DNA from: Pontibacter ramchanderi
GTDB taxonomy: Bacteria > Bacteroidota > Bacteroidia > Cytophagales > Hymenobacteraceae
Reading direction: 5' to 3'
Length of the DNA stretch: 64,000 nucleotides
Assembly (NCBI RefSeq): GCF_002846395.1
Contig: NZ_PJMU01000002.1
Location: 620,001-684,000, forward strand
A program made the translations under genes and the position numbers. Positions 52,707-60,473 of this stretch are shown here, one piece after another. Below the pieces are notes generated by a model. It searched no databases. It was not told where the DNA came from and was given only the letters and a program-made list of their open reading frames with translations. Position 1 is the first letter of the stretch. The number at the start of each line of letters is the position of its first letter.

Positions 52707-53570
52707 ATGCGGAATCTATTTGCTTTTATTTACCGGTTCCGTGCATTCCTCATATTTGTGCTGCTGGAGGCACTGTGTATTTTCCTGATTGTGCGCTACA
52801 ACACATACCAGGGAGCTGCCATGTTCAACTCCGCCAACACTTATGTGGGGCGTGTGTTGGAGTTCCAGAGCGGCATTACCGACTACTTCCGGCTGGCGTC
52901 TATTAACAGCACGCTTGCCGATGAAAACGCTGTGCTGCGCCAGCAACTCATGTCGTACAGGCAGGACGCTGAGGCAGACAGCACCGACCGGCTTGACGGC
53001 ACCTACTTTGCCGCTTCCGACTCCGCCAAGTCAGAGCCCTTTATTCTGCATGCAGGCCGGGTAATCAACAATTCCATCCGGCGCACCAACAATTACCTGA
53101 CATTGTCGGCAGGGAGCCTGGATGGCGTGAAGCCTGGCATGGGCGTTATCTCGCCAAACGGAGCTGTAGGGCGCGTTAAAACTGTGTCGAAGCACTACGC
53201 CACAGTAACCTCCCTGCTGCACTCGCAAATGCTGATCTCGGCCAAAATGAAGAAGGACAATACCTTTGGCACCATCAAGTGGACGGGTGGCGACTACCGC
53301 ACGGCTCTGCTCGACTACATCCCCTTGCACATCAAGCCAGAGGTGGGCGACACCATTGTGACCAGTGGCTATAACACGGTGTTTCCGGAAGGCATCATGA
53401 TCGGTACCATCAGCGAAGTGGAGCGTGAGTTAGACAAGAGTTTTTACACGATCCGGGTGAAGCTCTCCGTGGATTTTGCCCAGCTCTCATATGTGTATGT
53501 GGTTGAGAACCCACGCCGCCCGGAGCAGGATTCGTTGGAAATTGAAGCAGGAATACTACCCCATGAATAA
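52707..53570 (+). CDS. mreC: Rod-shape protein MreC
   Basis: 287 residues. One N-terminal membrane helix, a coiled-coil stretch (about 60-100), then the MreC beta-domain (GRVINNSIRRTNNYLTLSAGSLDGVKPGMGVISPNGAVGRVKTV). It links MreB to periplasmic enzymes. It overlaps mreD by 8 bp. Confidence 0.93.
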   Translation: MRNLFAFIYRFRAFLIFVLLEALCIFLIVRYNTYQGAAMFNSANTYVGRVLEFQSGITDYFRLASINSTLADENAVLRQQLMSYRQDAEADSTDRLDGTYFAASDSAKSEPFILHAGRVINNSIRRTNNYLTLSAGSLDGVKPGMGVISPNGAVGRVKTVSKHYATVTSLLHSQMLISAKMKKDNTFGTIKWTGGDYRTALLDYIPLHIKPEVGDTIVTSGYNTVFPEGIMIGTISEVERELDKSFYTIRVKLSVDFAQLSYVYVVENPRRPEQDSLEIEAGILPHE

Positions 53571-54087
53571 CAGCCTAGGTATACGACACATCGTGCAGTT
53601 CGTGCTGTTTGTCACGCTGCAGATCCTGCTGATGGACAACCTGGTGCTCTTCAGCACGGGCTTCAGCTTCATCTACATTGCCTTCCTGCTGTTTCTGCCG
53701 CTTCAGATTAACAGGGTGCTGCTGCTGTTCCTGGGCTTTATAGTGGGCTTTGCGGTAGACATCTTCTACGATACCATGGGCATACACGCGGCGGCCAGTG
53801 TGCTGCTGGCATATTTAAGACCGATGGTTTTGAACCTTCTCACACCACGCGATGGTTACGATACCAATGATTCGGTGAACATACACATTATGGGCTGGCG
53901 CTGGTTCCTGGCTTATGCGCTCACACTGATACTGGCACATCACACAGCGGTCTTCCTGCTTGAGATTTTCAGTCTGGAGGGCTTGTCGGCCGCAGTGCCC
54001 AAAATACTGCTGAGCACCTTGTTCACCGGGGTAGTTATGGTTATATTGCAGTTACTGTTCTTCTCCCTTAAGAGAGCGAATAGATGA
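53563..54087 (+). CDS. mreD: Rod-shape protein MreD
   Basis: 174 residues, about five to six membrane helices, with the mid-sequence FLGFIVGFAVDIFYDTMGIHAAASVLLAYLRP typical of MreD. The ATG at 53563 overlaps mreC by 8 bp; an upstream reading would reuse mreC codons out of frame. It overlaps mrdA by 4 bp. Confidence 0.9.
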   Translation: MNNSLGIRHIVQFVLFVTLQILLMDNLVLFSTGFSFIYIAFLLFLPLQINRVLLLFLGFIVGFAVDIFYDTMGIHAAASVLLAYLRPMVLNLLTPRDGYDTNDSVNIHIMGWRWFLAYALTLILAHHTAVFLLEIFSLEGLSAAVPKILLSTLFTGVVMVILQLLFFSLKRANR

Positions 54088-55916
54088 ATTATCTCGAAAA
54101 CAGAAAATACGTCATCCAAGCCATATTTCTGGTAGTCGGCATCGTCTACGCACTGCGCCTGTTCTACATCCAGGTAATCGACAGCAGTTACAAGCAAGCC
54201 GCCGAAACCAACGCGATCAAGACGATCATTCAATATCCTTTCCGGGGCCTGATCTACGACCGCAATGGCGAGCTGCTGGTGCAGAACACTCCCGTGTACG
54301 ACCTGATGATCGTACCAAAAGAGGCACGCAACATCGACACCCTGCGGCTGGCCAATATGCTCGACATTACCTTGGAAGATGCCCGCGAACGCTTCAAAAA
54401 GGCCCGCACCTATTCCTGGGTAAAGCCCTCCATCTTCCAGCAGATGCTAAGCACGGCAGACTTCGCCCATATTCAGGATAACCTCATCGACTTCCCCGGC
54501 TTTTATATCAATGCCCGTACGGCCCGTGGCTATCCGCACCAGAGTTTAGGACACGCGCTTGGTTACATTGCCGAGATCAGCCCGAAGCAGTTGGAGGACA
54601 GCACCTACAAGGGCTATCGCCCCGGCGACTACATTGGCAAGGCAGGTATAGAGATGGCCTACGAGAAGTACCTGATGGGCCAGCGCGGCGTGAAGTACAA
54701 GATGGTGAACGTGCGCGGCATCGACAAAGGCTCGTTTAAGGACGGGGCTTATGACACCCTTTCCATCGCCGGCCAGAACATGGTAAGCACGATTGACTTG
54801 GATTTGCAGGCCTACGGCGAATACCTGATGAACGGTGCCAAGGGCAGTATCGTGGCCATTGAACCGAAAACCGGTGAAATCCTGGCCTATGTTTCGGCGC
54901 CTTTCTACGACCCCAACCTGTTCACGGGCAAAGACTACGGCAAGAACTACATGCAGCTGCTGCAGGACCCGGACAAGACCATGTTCAACCGCCCGATCAT
55001 GGCCGATCGTAATCCGCCGGGCTCGATCTTTAAGCTCACGCAGGCCCTTATTGCATTGGAAGATGGCGTTATAAACCCGAATACAACATACGCCTGCAAT
55101 AAATCCCTTGTGAATTGCCACCCACACCCATCGCCACTCGATTTGCGTGGGGCCGTGCAGCACTCTTGCAACCCCTGGTTCTTCCAGGCTTACAAGGCCC
55201 TCATTAACCAGGGCAAGTCCAAAAACACCTTTACCGATACATCGCTGGGCCTCAAAGACTGGCGCGAGCATGTGCTCACCTTTGGATTTGGTAAGAAGCT
55301 GGGCATTGACATACCGGGTGAGAAATCGGGCATTATCGCATCTACCGACCTGTACGACCGCGTTTACGGCAAGAACCGCTGGAAATACTCGACCATCTAC
55401 TCGCTCAGCATCGGGCAAGGCGAACTGGGGGTAACGCCACTGCAGATGGCGAACTTCATGGCAATTGTTGCCAACAAAGGTTATTACGTAACGCCCCACC
55501 TGATTCGCTCCATCGGGGAAGACGGAAAACCTCTGGCCGAGAACTACGAACGACACTATACCTCTGTGAAACCGCATCACTTCGACCCGATCATTGAGGG
55601 TATGGCAGAAGTGGTTCGTGCCGGTACAGGCCGCAAGGCCAGCCTGGATAAAATAGGTATAACCGTTTGCGGCAAGACCGGTACGGCCCAGAACCCGCAG
55701 GGACCTGATCATGCCGTGTTTGTAGCCTTTGCGCCGAAGGAAGATCCTAAGATTGCAATCGCCGTCTACGTAGAGCATGGCAAGTGGGGAGGCCAGTCAG
55801 CTGCCCCAATTGCGGGCCTGATGATTGAGAAGTACATGACAGACTCTATCTCTGCCCTCAAAGTCCAGGAGAAGTGGGTGTTGAGCCGTGAGTATTTGAA
55901 TATTAAATCGAAATAA
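54084..55916 (+). CDS. mrdA: Penicillin-binding protein 2 (elongation transpeptidase)
   Basis: 610 residues. One N-terminal membrane helix, dimerisation domain, then a transpeptidase domain with SxxK (Ser314-Lys317 in GSIFKLTQ) and KTG in CGKTGTAQNPQ. It cross-links peptidoglycan during elongation with RodA, which follows 3 bp later. Linked ends and order match the rod operon. Confidence 0.96.
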   Translation: MNYLENRKYVIQAIFLVVGIVYALRLFYIQVIDSSYKQAAETNAIKTIIQYPFRGLIYDRNGELLVQNTPVYDLMIVPKEARNIDTLRLANMLDITLEDARERFKKARTYSWVKPSIFQQMLSTADFAHIQDNLIDFPGFYINARTARGYPHQSLGHALGYIAEISPKQLEDSTYKGYRPGDYIGKAGIEMAYEKYLMGQRGVKYKMVNVRGIDKGSFKDGAYDTLSIAGQNMVSTIDLDLQAYGEYLMNGAKGSIVAIEPKTGEILAYVSAPFYDPNLFTGKDYGKNYMQLLQDPDKTMFNRPIMADRNPPGSIFKLTQALIALEDGVINPNTTYACNKSLVNCHPHPSPLDLRGAVQHSCNPWFFQAYKALINQGKSKNTFTDTSLGLKDWREHVLTFGFGKKLGIDIPGEKSGIIASTDLYDRVYGKNRWKYSTIYSLSIGQGELGVTPLQMANFMAIVANKGYYVTPHLIRSIGEDGKPLAENYERHYTSVKPHHFDPIIEGMAEVVRAGTGRKASLDKIGITVCGKTGTAQNPQGPDHAVFVAFAPKEDPKIAIAVYVEHGKWGGQSAAPIAGLMIEKYMTDSISALKVQEKWVLSREYLNIKSK

Positions 55917-55918
55917 GT

Positions 55919-57247
55919 ATGCCAACGGGAGGACAGGGATTACTCAAGGAGAGAGTGGTGCAGCCGAGTAGCCGTCGCCAGTCAACCACTGTGTTCGGTA
56001 ACCTGGACTGGTTCACGGTGCTGATTTACTTTGTGCTGGTATGTCTGGGTTGGATGAACATCTACGCGGTGGTTTACAGCCCCGACAACGTGGTGAACAT
56101 CTTCAGTTTCGATATCAACTCCGGCAAGCAATTGGTATGGATCGGTACGGGCGTGATTCTGATGATCGTGCTGATCGTCGTCGATTACAAGGTATACGAG
56201 CACCTAGCCTACCCTATTTACGGCGGCATCATCCTGCTGCTGCTCTTCACGCTGGCTGTGGCCAATCCGGTGGCAGGTTCCCGCTCCTGGCTTGACCTGG
56301 GCGGTGGCGTACGCTTGCAACCCGCCGAGCTGGCCAAGTTTGCAACGGCATTGGCTATCTCTAAATTCCTGAGCCAGGTGAGTTTGCGCCAGCAGAAAAT
56401 GAAAGACCAGATGATTCTGGCGGCCATCACGTTCCTGCCAGCAGTTATCATTATCCTGCAAAACGAAACCGGTTCGGCTCTTGTGTTCGGTGCTTTTATC
56501 CTGGCTTTCTTCCGCGAGGGCATGTCACCGCTCATCCTCATCATCGGAGGTTCTGCGGCAGCTATTTTCATCCTAACGTTACTAGTGCCCAAGCTATACC
56601 TGCTTATAGGGGTAGCGGCGCTCATGGGCCTGGCCATGTTCCTGGACTACCGCCTTATGCGCCGCTTCAAGACCATGATTGCACTCTTTGTGCTGGTGGT
56701 GGGCATGGTGTTCAGCGTGGATTACTTTGTGAACGACATCCTGCAGCCGCACCAGCAAAACCGTATCAAAGCGCTCATCAACCCCGAGGCCGATCCGCTG
56801 GGCTATGGTTGGAACGTGACGCAGTCGAAGATCGCGATCGGTTCGGGTGGTTTCTGGGGCAAGGGCTTTCTGGAGGGTACGCAAACCAAGTTTGATTTTG
56901 TGCCGGAGCAGAGCACCGACTTTATCTTTTGTACCATTGGCGAGGAGCACGGTTGGGTGGGCAGCACCATTCTGATCGGCCTTTTTATGCTACTCATGAT
57001 GCGGATTGTGTACATTGCCGAGCGACAGAAATCTGTCTTTGGCCGGACCTATGGCTACTGCGTCGTGTCGGTCATTTTCTTCCACTTCGTCATCAACGTG
57101 GGCATGACCATTGGCCTGGCACCGGTGGTAGGTATACCGCTCCCCTTCTTCAGCTATGGTGGTTCTTCCCTTTGGTCGTTCACCATCCTTTTGTTTATCC
57201 TACTGGCCATTGATGCAAACCGGAACAGGGAGCTAGTAAGGCAATAG
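55919..57247 (+). CDS. rodA: Rod-shape SEDS glycosyltransferase RodA
   Basis: 442 residues, about ten membrane helices. SEDS motifs: GSRSWLDLGGGVRLQPAELAKFA, HGWVGSTILIGLFMLLMMR and GIPLPFFSYGGSSLWSFTI. It polymerises lipid II with PBP2. It is the last gene of the rod operon and precedes a terminator. Confidence 0.96.
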   Translation: MPTGGQGLLKERVVQPSSRRQSTTVFGNLDWFTVLIYFVLVCLGWMNIYAVVYSPDNVVNIFSFDINSGKQLVWIGTGVILMIVLIVVDYKVYEHLAYPIYGGIILLLLFTLAVANPVAGSRSWLDLGGGVRLQPAELAKFATALAISKFLSQVSLRQQKMKDQMILAAITFLPAVIIILQNETGSALVFGAFILAFFREGMSPLILIIGGSAAAIFILTLLVPKLYLLIGVAALMGLAMFLDYRLMRRFKTMIALFVLVVGMVFSVDYFVNDILQPHQQNRIKALINPEADPLGYGWNVTQSKIAIGSGGFWGKGFLEGTQTKFDFVPEQSTDFIFCTIGEEHGWVGSTILIGLFMLLMMRIVYIAERQKSVFGRTYGYCVVSVIFFHFVINVGMTIGLAPVVGIPLPFFSYGGSSLWSFTILLFILLAIDANRNRELVRQ

Positions 57248-57258
57248 CATTTTTAGAG

Positions 57259-57291
57259 AAGGCGATGTAGGGCAATTACATCGCCTTTTTT
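57259..57291 (+). terminator. Terminator of the rod operon
   Basis: AAGGCGATGTA (57259-57269) pairs with TACATCGCCTT (57277-57287), then T. The rest of the gap to 57528 shows nothing I recognise. Confidence 0.87.
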
Positions 57292-57528
57292 ATATGCACC
57301 TTTTCCGCTGAGCGTAGCCTCCGCACTGATTCACACACTTTAAACTATACATATTCCTATACGTAATAATTTAACAACATTTAGTTCACGTTATACCATA
57401 GCAGTCTAATCCGCTTTTTGCCCTTTTGAAAAATCCGGGTTGCCATTTCCTCCCCTGTCAGTAGTCTCAGTATTGGGCTACTTGTGTTTTTGATTTATAT
57501 CCTTCAAAACACTTTAATCAATCAACCC

Positions 57529-57801
57529 ATGCCCAAATTCGTTATTGAAAGAGAGATACCAGATGCCGGCAAACTGACACCAGATCAGCTAAAAGCTATT
57601 TCGCAAACCTCCTGCGGCGTGCTCGACAAGATGGGCCCCAAAATTCAGTGGGTCCAGAGTTTTGTAACTGACGATAAAATTTACTGCATTTACAACGCAC
57701 CAAATGAGGAGATGGTGCGGGAACATGCCAAGCAGGGAGGCTTTCCGGCTAACAAAGTTAGCCGGGTAGGCACTGTGATAGACCCAACTACCGCTGAGTA
57801 A
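57529..57801 (+). CDS. DUF4242 family (nickel-binding-like) small protein
   Basis: 90 residues from the ATG at 57529. MPKFVIEREIPDAGKLTPDQLKAISQTSCGVLDKMGPKIQWVQSFVTDDKIYCIYNAPNEEMVREHAKQGGFPANKVSRV matches DUF4242, whose characterised relative SCO4226 binds nickel. It is a ferredoxin-like alpha/beta fold. The upstream in-frame extension is not conserved. Its role here is not known. Confidence 0.85.
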   Translation: MPKFVIEREIPDAGKLTPDQLKAISQTSCGVLDKMGPKIQWVQSFVTDDKIYCIYNAPNEEMVREHAKQGGFPANKVSRVGTVIDPTTAE

Positions 57802-57819
57802 ACTGGCCCGACACATACT

Positions 57820-57868
57820 TAAGGTATAGCCCCTGTTACCGGCAAATTAGAATCGGGCCTATACCTTA
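57820..57868. repeat. Inverted repeat built from the AGGTATA motif
   Basis: TAAGGTATAG (57820-57829) and CTATACCTTA (57859-57868) are exact reverse complements. They stand between convergent genes and overlap the stop of the - strand gene. It may act as a weak terminator, but no T tract follows. Confidence 0.5.
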
Positions 57869-58983
57869 GCGCTATACCTGATCAGTGAGGTTGTTGTCAG
57901 TTTAGAAACGGGCTGACCAGTTTTAGGATTGATGAACCTGACGCGCCCTAGCCGCATCAGCTTTTCAAAGGCTACTTTGTAGTTCTCCAGGGTATAATGC
58001 GTGCCGGTACTGTGCTTTTCGTAAATATGTTGGATCGTGCGGTTGTTATAGGCAGCTTGCGAATGTGAAAGTTCCTGCGCCAGGCTAACTATGGAGTATT
58101 GGTAGTGCTCGTGAAACAACGCGGTCTGCTGCTGTTGCAGATTAGCACCAAACAGCGGCACACCGTCCTCCTGGTAGTCGCTGTACCCTTCCAGCAGTTC
58201 TTTCAACCGTAGGTATACCTGATTTGACTTCGCCGTGAAGACCAGGTAGTGGCTCGTCTGCTTTTTATCGGGTGCATTGATGCGGAAACAGAGGGTTAAG
58301 AAACCGTTGCGCCGGAAAATCTCCTCGAAGCAATTTAGTATGTACTCCTCCCTTCTCTCTGTATTTTTGTGTTGCCTATAAAAGGTCTTTACCTGCTCTA
58401 ACCCCTCGCCAAGGAATTGATGCCATAAACTGTTCGCTTTGGCTTTCCTTATAGCATGTTCCAACAGCTTCGGGTTAAAGAGCATGATCAGGTCTGTTCT
58501 GCCTGCCCGCAAGGCACTCAGTAGCAGTTGCTGTGCTATACCTTCCAGACTAGGATCCAAAAAAGCAAGATCAGGTTGTACGCTCTCCAGCAGTTGCGCT
58601 GTCAGTGTATCGTCATCGGTTTCAGACAGCAAGATGGGCAGATGTATCAAATCGTGGTAGAAAGGCAGCTGCTCTACCTTGCGCTGCAACGTTACCAGGG
58701 CACTTGGGTCGGCATCGTAATAGAGGGTGCTTATGCCTTTGTTCAGGTCGACTCTGGATCCCGTGCTTTTGTATACCTGTCGTAGCAGTTGCAGGGCAGC
58801 GGGAGTTGTGTCGTCGCTATCCAGGCCAGTTTGTGCATCCAGAAAGACAAGTGGCACTTCAGGCGATGGGATTTGCTGCAGCACTGTTGTCGCCCATACC
58901 TCAAACAGGCGGGGCAGTAGTTCCGCCTTTATCTCTTGGGCTATTCGCTCTGTTTTGAAAAAATCGCTGGGTGCTGCGGGCAT
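57859..58983 (-). CDS. TcmP-like (three-Cys-motif partner) protein, orphan
   Basis: 374 residues. The start FFKTERIAQEIKAELLPRLFEVW and a methyltransferase-like fold (VPLVFLDAQTGLDSDDTTPAALQLLRQ, then DLAFLDPSLEGIAQQLLLSALRAGRTDLIMLFNP) fit TcmP, including FLDP where typical members have FIDPFG. The first motif, usually DGFAGPG, is here DAQTGLD, so it is degenerate. The C-terminal part looks like a winged helix. TcmP normally sits beside a three-Cys-motif protein; none is here. Assignment is by pattern, so moderate. Confidence 0.55.
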   Translation of the reverse strand: MPAAPSDFFKTERIAQEIKAELLPRLFEVWATTVLQQIPSPEVPLVFLDAQTGLDSDDTTPAALQLLRQVYKSTGSRVDLNKGISTLYYDADPSALVTLQRKVEQLPFYHDLIHLPILLSETDDDTLTAQLLESVQPDLAFLDPSLEGIAQQLLLSALRAGRTDLIMLFNPKLLEHAIRKAKANSLWHQFLGEGLEQVKTFYRQHKNTERREEYILNCFEEIFRRNGFLTLCFRINAPDKKQTSHYLVFTAKSNQVYLRLKELLEGYSDYQEDGVPLFGANLQQQQTALFHEHYQYSIVSLAQELSHSQAAYNNRTIQHIYEKHSTGTHYTLENYKVAFEKLMRLGRVRFINPKTGQPVSKLTTTSLIRYSAKV

Positions 58984-59339
58984 GGGTTGTAATGCTGTCT
59001 ACTATCAGGTTGCTGGTTATACCTGTACGAAAGTGTTGGTTTAGGTATACAAATATAAAGCCTGGCAAAATAAAAAGCTCTAGCACTAGACGTCACAAGA
59101 TTCCTTTCAGTTATTCAGGACTAGGAACAAGGGTTTTGTAAAGTCTGCACAATATTGATTAACAACTCAATATGAATTGCAAAGTGTTCAAATCAAGGCT
59201 TAATCAGGCAATGTAAAGCAACATTTCTACTTATAATTGTATAGACATTAATTTTTAACACAAAATATAAATAATTAAAACTAATATAATCCAACAAAAA
59301 GGTTTGTGTTACGTATAATAATCTATATATAGCAAAAGT
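58984..59339. other. AT-rich gap
   Basis: 356 bp, becoming very AT-rich from about 59090. No gene or repeat recognised. It flanks the AT-rich lipoprotein gene. Confidence 0.5.
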
Positions 59340-59831
59340 ATGAAGCCTTATAATAATATTACTGTTAAGACAATACTAGTACCATTGTTGGTATTTTTGT
59401 TGTTTGCGTCTTGTAAAGATGAAAAAGATCCCGAGCCCGTATCTGAAACAATAATGGACCTTAAGGTGATGAAACAAAAGAAATCATCATCTGGACAAAC
59501 AATTACAGAGCCTGCTTCAGCAATTATTCACGTTTGGAAGGCTGAAAACCGCGAGTTTGATGTTGCAGCGTCTCCAGACATACACTTCGGTTATGTTTAT
59601 GACAAGATCAGCCAATCCTATGTGACAATGAACTACGGAGCAATTGGCTCTAAAATGCGCGAAAGGATTGAGCCTGGTAAGTATTTTGTCTTTGTTCTCC
59701 TTCCCAAGTCCTCCGATAACACTAGCTTGGCATATTCATATTCATATTTTGAAATCAAGAAGGGAGAGACGTTGAATTTGGTTAGGACTTTCAGCCACAA
59801 TGTAAGCCCAGGAGCTTATGAGAGCTGGTAA
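59340..59831 (+). CDS. Hypothetical lipoprotein, AT-rich gene
   Basis: 163 residues. Signal peptide with lipobox LFASC, then a beta-rich domain (SAIIHVWKAENREFDVAASPDIHFGYVYDKISQSYVTMNYGAIGSKMRERIEPGKYFVFVLLP). No known family. Base composition is clearly lower in GC than its neighbours, which suggests recent acquisition. It is followed by an imperfect hairpin (59877-59924) and a strong terminator. Confidence 0.7.
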   Translation: MKPYNNITVKTILVPLLVFLLFASCKDEKDPEPVSETIMDLKVMKQKKSSSGQTITEPASAIIHVWKAENREFDVAASPDIHFGYVYDKISQSYVTMNYGAIGSKMRERIEPGKYFVFVLLPKSSDNTSLAYSYSYFEIKKGETLNLVRTFSHNVSPGAYESW

Positions 59832-59985
59832 GAAGCAAATAAAACCTTTAACTATACTTCATGTAAAGTCATTCCTATCGTTTCATTTCCTTTAGCATTA
59901 AGTTAAAATGTTAGATGAAACGATTATTAAAAGCTATCTTATTAAGTTTAATACAATGTATTTTGTAGAGAGGATAGGTTAAGCG

Positions 59986-60049
59986 AAAGCAATAAAAAGA
60001 CAGCCCCACCTAATCTGAGGACTAGGTGGGGCTGTCTTTTTATTGCTTT
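59986..60049. terminator. Very strong bidirectional terminator, 27-bp perfect stem
   Basis: The arms at 59986-60012 and 60023-60049 are exact reverse complements over 27 bases with a 10-base loop. The T-rich outer ends serve both directions, closing the lipoprotein gene and the tRNAs on the - strand. Confidence 0.9.
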
Positions 60050-60065
60050 AATCAGATTATTATAG

Positions 60066-60149
60066 TACCAGGAGCGGGAATCGAACCCGCACGAGCTTGC
60101 GCTCACAAGATTTTAAGTCTTGCGTGTCTACCAGTTCCACCATCCCGGC
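60066..60149 (-). tRNA. tRNA-Leu (TAA)
   Basis: The reverse complement folds as a tRNA with a long variable arm. Acceptor GCCGGGA pairs with TCCTGGT (two G:T), anticodon stem CAAGA/TCTTG with loop CTTAAAA (anticodon TAA), and T arm GCGGGTTCGATTCCCGC. CCA is not encoded. Confidence 0.95.
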
Positions 60150-60180
60150 GCCTTCCGAACGTTATTCGGAGGGGTGACTT

Positions 60181-60215
60181 TAAAAAACAAAGACGTTGCT
60201 TATCACAACGTCTTT
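60181..60215 (-). terminator. Hairpin between the two tRNA genes
   Basis: AAAGACGTTG (60189-60198) pairs with CAACGTCTTT (60206-60215), with a T-rich tail on the - strand. It may end or separate the tRNA-Gly transcript. Confidence 0.7.
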
Positions 60216-60233
60216 ATCAATTTGCCTTTTTTG

Positions 60234-60306
60234 AGCGGGAGACGAGGTTCGAACTCGCGACCTCGACCTTGGCAAGGTCGCGCTCTACCAACTGAGCTAC
60301 TCCCGC
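60234..60306 (-). tRNA. tRNA-Gly (GCC)
   Basis: The reverse complement folds into a standard 73-base tRNA. Acceptor GCGGGAG pairs with CTCCCGC, anticodon stem CGACC/GGTCG with loop TTGCCAA (anticodon GCC), and T arm CGAGGTTCGAACTCG on the genomic + strand. No encoded CCA. Confidence 0.96.
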
Positions 60307-60473
60307 TTTTAGTCATTCCCTAAACCCCCTTAGCGATTTAGTGATACAAAGATATAGACAAAATTTCAGAAGTCAAGAGGCAGCGCTAAAATTTTCTATC
60401 ACTTTTGCTTTTTGCACTGATTTTCAGCGAGAAAATTTTCTAAAAATCTTTAGCCACCGCCCCGCTATACCTG

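Noticed and set aside
54546-55778. Long open frame on the - strand inside the PBP2 gene
   Set aside because: Same cause. The + strand gene has clear catalytic motifs and operon context.
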